From assembly GCA_020427625.1 (NCBI GenBank), contig JAGQOI010000130.1, positions 1 through 18,332 on the forward strand: DNA of 18,332 nt, given 5' to 3'. The stretch is from Phycisphaerales bacterium (lineage in GTDB: Bacteria > Planctomycetota > Phycisphaerae > Phycisphaerales > SM1A02). The translations under genes and the position numbers were made by a program. Positions 15,021 to 18,332 of this stretch are shown piece after piece. Within the stretch, counting starts at the first letter, position 1; every line of letters starts with the position of its first letter. The notes beneath the pieces are model-generated. The model ran no database searches and was not told where the DNA came from. It saw nothing but the letters and a program-made list of their open reading frames with translations.

Positions 15021-18000
15021 CTACGCCTCGTCCAGCTCGCCGACGTACTGATCGAACGAGAACTGCGCGATCCGCGCGATCCACGGCCGACACGACCGCA
15101 TCGACATCATCCGCCACGCCTCGTGCCCCTCTTCGTTCGCGAAACGCCGGAGGCGACGCACCTCGTCCGACGTCCGCATCGACGGCTCCGATTCGAGGCG
15201 CGCGAGCACCTGGTCGAAGAGTGCCGCGTCGGCGCCCGGCCAGGCGCCGTTCGGCTTCGCCCAGTCCCGGTGCAGACCGAGGAACACCCGCTCCGCCGAC
15301 GCCGGCGAGCCCGTCGCCATCGCGAGCAGCAGCATCGGCGCCCGGAACGGCGCCTCGTCGTCGCCTTCCGTGAACGACCCGATCTCGCCCGCCCGCAGCG
15401 CCGCCTTGACGAGCCGGTACATGTTCACGAACCGCTTCGTCTCGCGCGGGGAGCGACCGACGATGCCCGCGAGCTGGCCCATCGCCGTCATCTCCGCGGC
15501 ACTGAGGTGCAGGCTCGCCGGCGGCGGCACGTGTCGGCGCTGGATCGCGAGATTCACCTTGTCGCGCAGCGCCGTCGCCTCGGCGTCCGCCCGCAGGATC
15601 GTGTCCGCGGCACCGAGCGCCGTCGCCTTTGCCGCGCCCGCCGGCGCATCCAGCAGCATGATGACCGGGACCTCGCGCGTGATCGTGTGCGCCTTGAGTT
15701 CGCGCAGGACGTCCGGGCCGGCGCGATCGGGCAGCGTCTCGGCGAGGACGATGAGTTCCGGCGCCTCGGCGGTCGCGGTCGCGAACCCGATCGCCGCCGT
15801 CGCGGCATGCTCCAGCGTCGTCGTGTCGTCGCCGTAGGCGCCGTCGAGCTCGGTGAACACCGCCGGCGAACCGTCGATGACGAGCACGATCTTCCGACGC
15901 TCGGTCGCGGTCCGATCCGTCGTGACACCGGTACCGGCCCCGCCCGTCGACCCGTCCGTCGACCCGCCCGGTCGCCCACCCGTCGACCCACCCGTCAGCC
16001 CGGCTCCGCCCGGTCGAGCCGCGCCGCCCGGAGGCGCGGCGCCGGGAGGCGTGCCTCGCGCGGTCGGGGTCCGCTCGCGATCGACGCTGACGAGGTCCGC
16101 GATGAGGTCGCGACACCCGCCGACGTTCATCGGCTTCACCCAGAACGGGATCTGGAAGATCTTCTCGAGGTAGTCGCGGGGCGTCGGCATGCCGTTCGCG
16201 CCGTTCGACGCCTCGGGGGTCGGCGGCGCCGCGGTGCGCGGCTCGGGTTGCGCGACGAGCAGGTCCTTGTAGTGTTCCTGGAGCGCGAACGACATCCAGC
16301 GGGCGTCGACGCCGACGACGACCGTGAACAGCGGGAACGCGAGCAGGAGATGGATCGCCTGGAGCACCTCGACGACCCGCGCCGGCGGACACCGGTCGAG
16401 ATCGTCGATGTAGAGCACGATCCGGTTGATGCCGAGATCCGGCGGCAGATCCTCCGGCAGGTCCTTCGGCGGCTCGATGATCGACCGGTTGTAGGCGTCG
16501 ATGAGTCCGCTCAGCGTCTCGAAGTCGCGGTGGACCATGGCGACGATGCCGAGATGACGCCGGTAGTCCTCGCTGCCGGCGCGCTCCTCGATGAAGCGGG
16601 CGAGGTGACGTCCCGCCCGCGCCTCGCGCACGTCGCGCATCGCCTGCGCGAACTCGCGCTCGGCCTCGTCCAGCGCCTGCGAGGTCGCGACGACCTCCTC
16701 CTTGTGACGATCCACGAGCTGGTCCTGCTCCGCGATCTCACGGGCCCGCTCGCGCTCCGCGGCGTCGAGACCGGCCTGGAGCGCGCCGGAGACCGGACGC
16801 GCCTGGTCCAGAATCGTCCGCACCTTGCCCGCACCCTTCGCGGCGAGCGCGACGAGCGACGTGACGACGGCCGCGAACTCGCCGACGCCCGCCACGATCG
16901 CGCCGGCTCCCACGCTCGTCGTCAGCGCGAGGAGCGCGCCGCCGCCGAGCACCGCGACCGCGACGACGCCGGGAACGACGACCCACCGGCGGTCGGCGGC
17001 GAGTTCGCCGAACATCGCGTTCCAGGTCTCGCGGACCCGACCGGCCGTGGTCTGGAGTTCATGGAGATGGGCGTACACCTGCTGCTGCGTCGTCTGGAGG
17101 TCGTCGACGGCGATGCCGATGGAGTCGAGGTGCGCCTTGAGTTCGGCGCCCAGCGGCGTGCTGATCGTGAAGCGCGACCACGCCTCGCATGCGATCGTCA
17201 TCGCCAGGGCCTTGCGACTCGTCTCGAAGTGGTCCCGGGCGCGTTCCGACTGGGCCCGGGCCTGGCCGAGGCGCTGCCGCGCGTCGAGCGCGGCCGTCAC
17301 CGCCCGACGACGCGCATCGCGGGCGACCTCCAGGCGACGCAACGTCTGCTCGCGCACGCGGGCCTGCTCGTCATGCGCCGGTCGATGGTGGGCGTTCAAC
17401 TGATCGAAGATGTGCGAGACGAGGCTCGGCCAGAGACTCGCGTCGACGTAGTGCCACGCGTTGAACTCGATCTGGACGATGTCGCTCCAGCAGTCCGCGG
17501 CATAGTCGGGGTGCGTGCGGGCGAGACCCGCGAGCCGGTCCACCTCCTGACGCAGCTTGCCCATGAAGAAACTCTTGCCCGATCCCCAGTTGCCGAACAG
17601 ACCGACCGACAGCGGCGGCTTCAACGCCCGCGAGGCGAGCAGGTACGCCATCGCCCGGACCTCGTGCATGATGTTCAGCCGATCCTCGCCGAGCACGCCG
17701 TCCGCGTTGTAGTGCGCGATGAGCGGGCCGCGACGGACCGGCGACGCCGCGGGATCCGTCGGCGCGGCCGGTCGGCGTTCGGACACGACCCGCCACTTCG
17801 CCGAATCGTCCTGGACCGGTGTGCTCACGACCATCGCGCCGAAGAACTCCGTGCGGAGCTGGTCGACGTCGACGCCGATGGCCTCGAGGAGGCCCAGCGC
17901 ACCGTCCGCGGAATCGGTGCCGCCGAGCCGCAGGATGGCCGCGAGAAGATGCCGCGCGGAAAGGTACTCCTGCGTGTCCTTCGCGACGGCCTGTCGGATG

Positions 18001-18332
18001 CGATCGGCCTCCTCGATGATCGTCAACGCGTGCGGCGTGACGTACTGGCCGGGCGTGCTCGGACCGGAGGCCTTCGCGGCCGCGTCGCGCACGGCGGCGA
18101 GCCGCCGATCGCGCACCTCGACGTAGGGCCTCTCGTGGTCCGGGTACACGCGGGAGGCGAGATAGGACGCGGCCGTGTTCGTCGTGGCGCGACCCACTTC
18201 GATCATGCCGAACAGCAACAGGCTCTGGTCCACCGCGATCACCGGCGTCATGCCGCTGACGAGCCCGAAGGCATGGTTGACGGCCCCGCGGGCCGTCGGC
18301 GAGAGGTTGAAGTGATCGGTGATGCGGTCGAG
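15021..18332 (-). CDS. KAP-family P-loop NTPase with Clp-N-like repeats and an inserted degenerate receiver domain (5' partial)
   Basis: The frame stays open to the right edge, 27 codons past the ATG at 18251, so the N-terminus is missing. Residues are numbered from that ATG. Residues 72-140 are Clp-N-like ('TPHALTIIEEADRI', 'LSARHLLAAILRLGG', 'LLEAIGVDVDQLR'). The edge to ~35 ('LSPTARGAVNHAFGLV', 'SLLLFGMIEVG') looks like the preceding Clp-N repeat. The KAP core has Walker A GNWGSGKS (220-227), 'EFNAWHY' (262-268), coiled coil ~293-350, a hydrophobic membrane hairpin ~423-470, coiled coil ~490-560, Walker B 'IVLYIDDLDRC' (611-621), 'YLEKIFQIPF' (694-703) and 'SPRETKRFVNMYRL' (934-947). Between the last two sit a Gly/Pro/Ser/Thr linker and a CheY-like fold without its phospho-Asp. 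KAP NTPases are membrane-associated ATPases; some are linked to phage exclusion. The role here is unknown. Product identity is firm for KAP, good for Clp-N and receiver. Confidence 0.88.
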   Translation of the reverse strand, partial: LDRITDHFNLSPTARGAVNHAFGLVSGMTPVIAVDQSLLLFGMIEVGRATTNTAASYLASRVYPDHERPYVEVRDRRLAAVRDAAAKASGPSTPGQYVTPHALTIIEEADRIRQAVAKDTQEYLSARHLLAAILRLGGTDSADGALGLLEAIGVDVDQLRTEFFGAMVVSTPVQDDSAKWRVVSERRPAAPTDPAASPVRRGPLIAHYNADGVLGEDRLNIMHEVRAMAYLLASRALKPPLSVGLFGNWGSGKSFFMGKLRQEVDRLAGLARTHPDYAADCWSDIVQIEFNAWHYVDASLWPSLVSHIFDQLNAHHRPAHDEQARVREQTLRRLEVARDARRRAVTAALDARQRLGQARAQSERARDHFETSRKALAMTIACEAWSRFTISTPLGAELKAHLDSIGIAVDDLQTTQQQVYAHLHELQTTAGRVRETWNAMFGELAADRRWVVVPGVVAVAVLGGGALLALTTSVGAGAIVAGVGEFAAVVTSLVALAAKGAGKVRTILDQARPVSGALQAGLDAAERERAREIAEQDQLVDRHKEEVVATSQALDEAEREFAQAMRDVREARAGRHLARFIEERAGSEDYRRHLGIVAMVHRDFETLSGLIDAYNRSIIEPPKDLPEDLPPDLGINRIVLYIDDLDRCPPARVVEVLQAIHLLLAFPLFTVVVGVDARWMSFALQEHYKDLLVAQPEPRTAAPPTPEASNGANGMPTPRDYLEKIFQIPFWVKPMNVGGCRDLIADLVSVDRERTPTARGTPPGAAPPGGAARPGGAGLTGGSTGGRPGGSTDGSTGGAGTGVTTDRTATERRKIVLVIDGSPAVFTELDGAYGDDTTTLEHAATAAIGFATATAEAPELIVLAETLPDRAGPDVLRELKAHTITREVPVIMLLDAPAGAAKATALGAADTILRADAEATALRDKVNLAIQRRHVPPPASLHLSAAEMTAMGQLAGIVGRSPRETKRFVNMYRLVKAALRAGEIGSFTEGDDEAPFRAPMLLLAMATGSPASAERVFLGLHRDWAKPNGAWPGADAALFDQVLARLESEPSMRTSDEVRRLRRFANEEGHEAWRMMSMRSCRPWIARIAQFSFDQYVGELDEA
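15534..15893 (-). other. Pseudo-receiver (CheY-like) domain inserted in the KAP NTPase
   Basis: Residues ~787-906 (numbered from ATG 18251) follow the receiver pattern: beta-1 'KIVLVIDGSP', the beta-3 segment 'PELIVLAETLPD', 'VLRELKAHTITREVPVIMLL' and 'ALGAADTILRADA'. The residue at the phospho-acceptor position is A837, the second acid after beta-1 is G794, the Thr/Ser switch is L867 and the conserved Lys is R887. Phosphotransfer should therefore be impossible. The fold call rests on pattern recognition. Confidence 0.7.
15894..16073 (-). repeat. Low-complexity Gly/Pro/Ser/Thr linker with degenerate short repeats
   Basis: Residues ~727-786 of the NTPase are built from Gly, Pro, Ala, Ser and Thr, with imperfect repeats such as GGSTGGRPGGSTDGSTGG encoded by GTCGACCC-like units around 15945-16000. 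It links the conserved KAP segment to the pseudo-receiver and is probably disordered. Slippage-prone DNA of this kind may vary between strains. Confidence 0.7.

Noticed and set aside
14839..16392. A 517-codon minus-strand frame overlapping the KAP NTPase in another register
   Set aside because: Its composition is Arg/Gly/Asp-rich. The KAP register carries all recognised motifs, so this is a frame-shifted shadow.
1..18332. CRISPR arrays, tRNA or rRNA genes, insertion sequences, integrases
   Set aside because: I looked for regular direct repeats, terminal inverted repeats, transposase motifs and conserved rRNA stretches and saw none. A tRNA scan would be decisive.

Overview
This is a very GC-rich window (roughly 70 % G+C by eye, with almost every third codon position G or C). 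It most resembles a member of the Planctomycetota, perhaps Phycisphaerae-like. The case rests on gene content: a tandem sulfatase, a large secreted protein combining PA14, beta-propeller, CBM6 and DUF1080 modules, a PhoD-type phosphatase with extra carbohydrate-binding-like modules, and a secreted protein with a PEP-CTERM-like tail. No rRNA, tRNA, CRISPR array, insertion sequence or phage gene was seen. The lineage is an inference, not proven by a marker gene.

Layout. Positions 2-4273 (+) hold two closely spaced genes, 3 bp apart: the end of a gene cut by the left edge, then a 1095-residue multi-domain secreted protein with a sorbosone-dehydrogenase-like propeller and a 3-keto-disaccharide-hydrolase-type (DUF1080) domain. 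A WD40/TolB-like exported propeller gene (4245-5171, -) converges on it with a 29-bp overlap. From a 98-bp divergent spacer (5172-5269), six + strand genes run to 13615 with gaps of only 2, 2, 21, 9 and 38 bp: a double-headed sulfatase, a PhoD-like phosphatase, a TraB/TIKI-like lipoprotein, the peptidase HslV, a small arginine-rich membrane protein and a PilZ-domain protein. A [2Fe-2S] BFD-like protein (13603-13911, -) converges on the PilZ gene with a 13-bp overlap. A 307-bp spacer leads to a secreted, PEP-CTERM-like protein (14219-14947, +) with the signature of an internal-thioester domain. A hairpin terminator (14983-15014) separates it from a very large minus-strand KAP-family P-loop NTPase (15021-18332), which is cut by the right edge.

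How the genes may work together. The left two thirds look like an export-oriented glycan-processing region: sulfatase, phosphomonoesterase or diesterase, keto-sugar hydrolase and carbohydrate-binding modules would together strip and cut decorated polysaccharides in the periplasm or at the cell surface. The intracellular genes hslV and pilZ share the downstream part of this apparent operon without an obvious functional link, and no hslU lies in the window.

The most unusual object is the NTPase at the right edge. It combines Clp-N-type repeats, a KAP ATPase core with a membrane insertion and coiled coils, and, spliced into its C-terminal half after a Gly/Pro/Ser/Thr-rich linker, a CheY-like receiver fold that has lost its phospho-acceptor Asp and other key residues. 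This is the best candidate for an undescribed signalling or conflict-type system. Its partner genes, if any, lie beyond position 18332.
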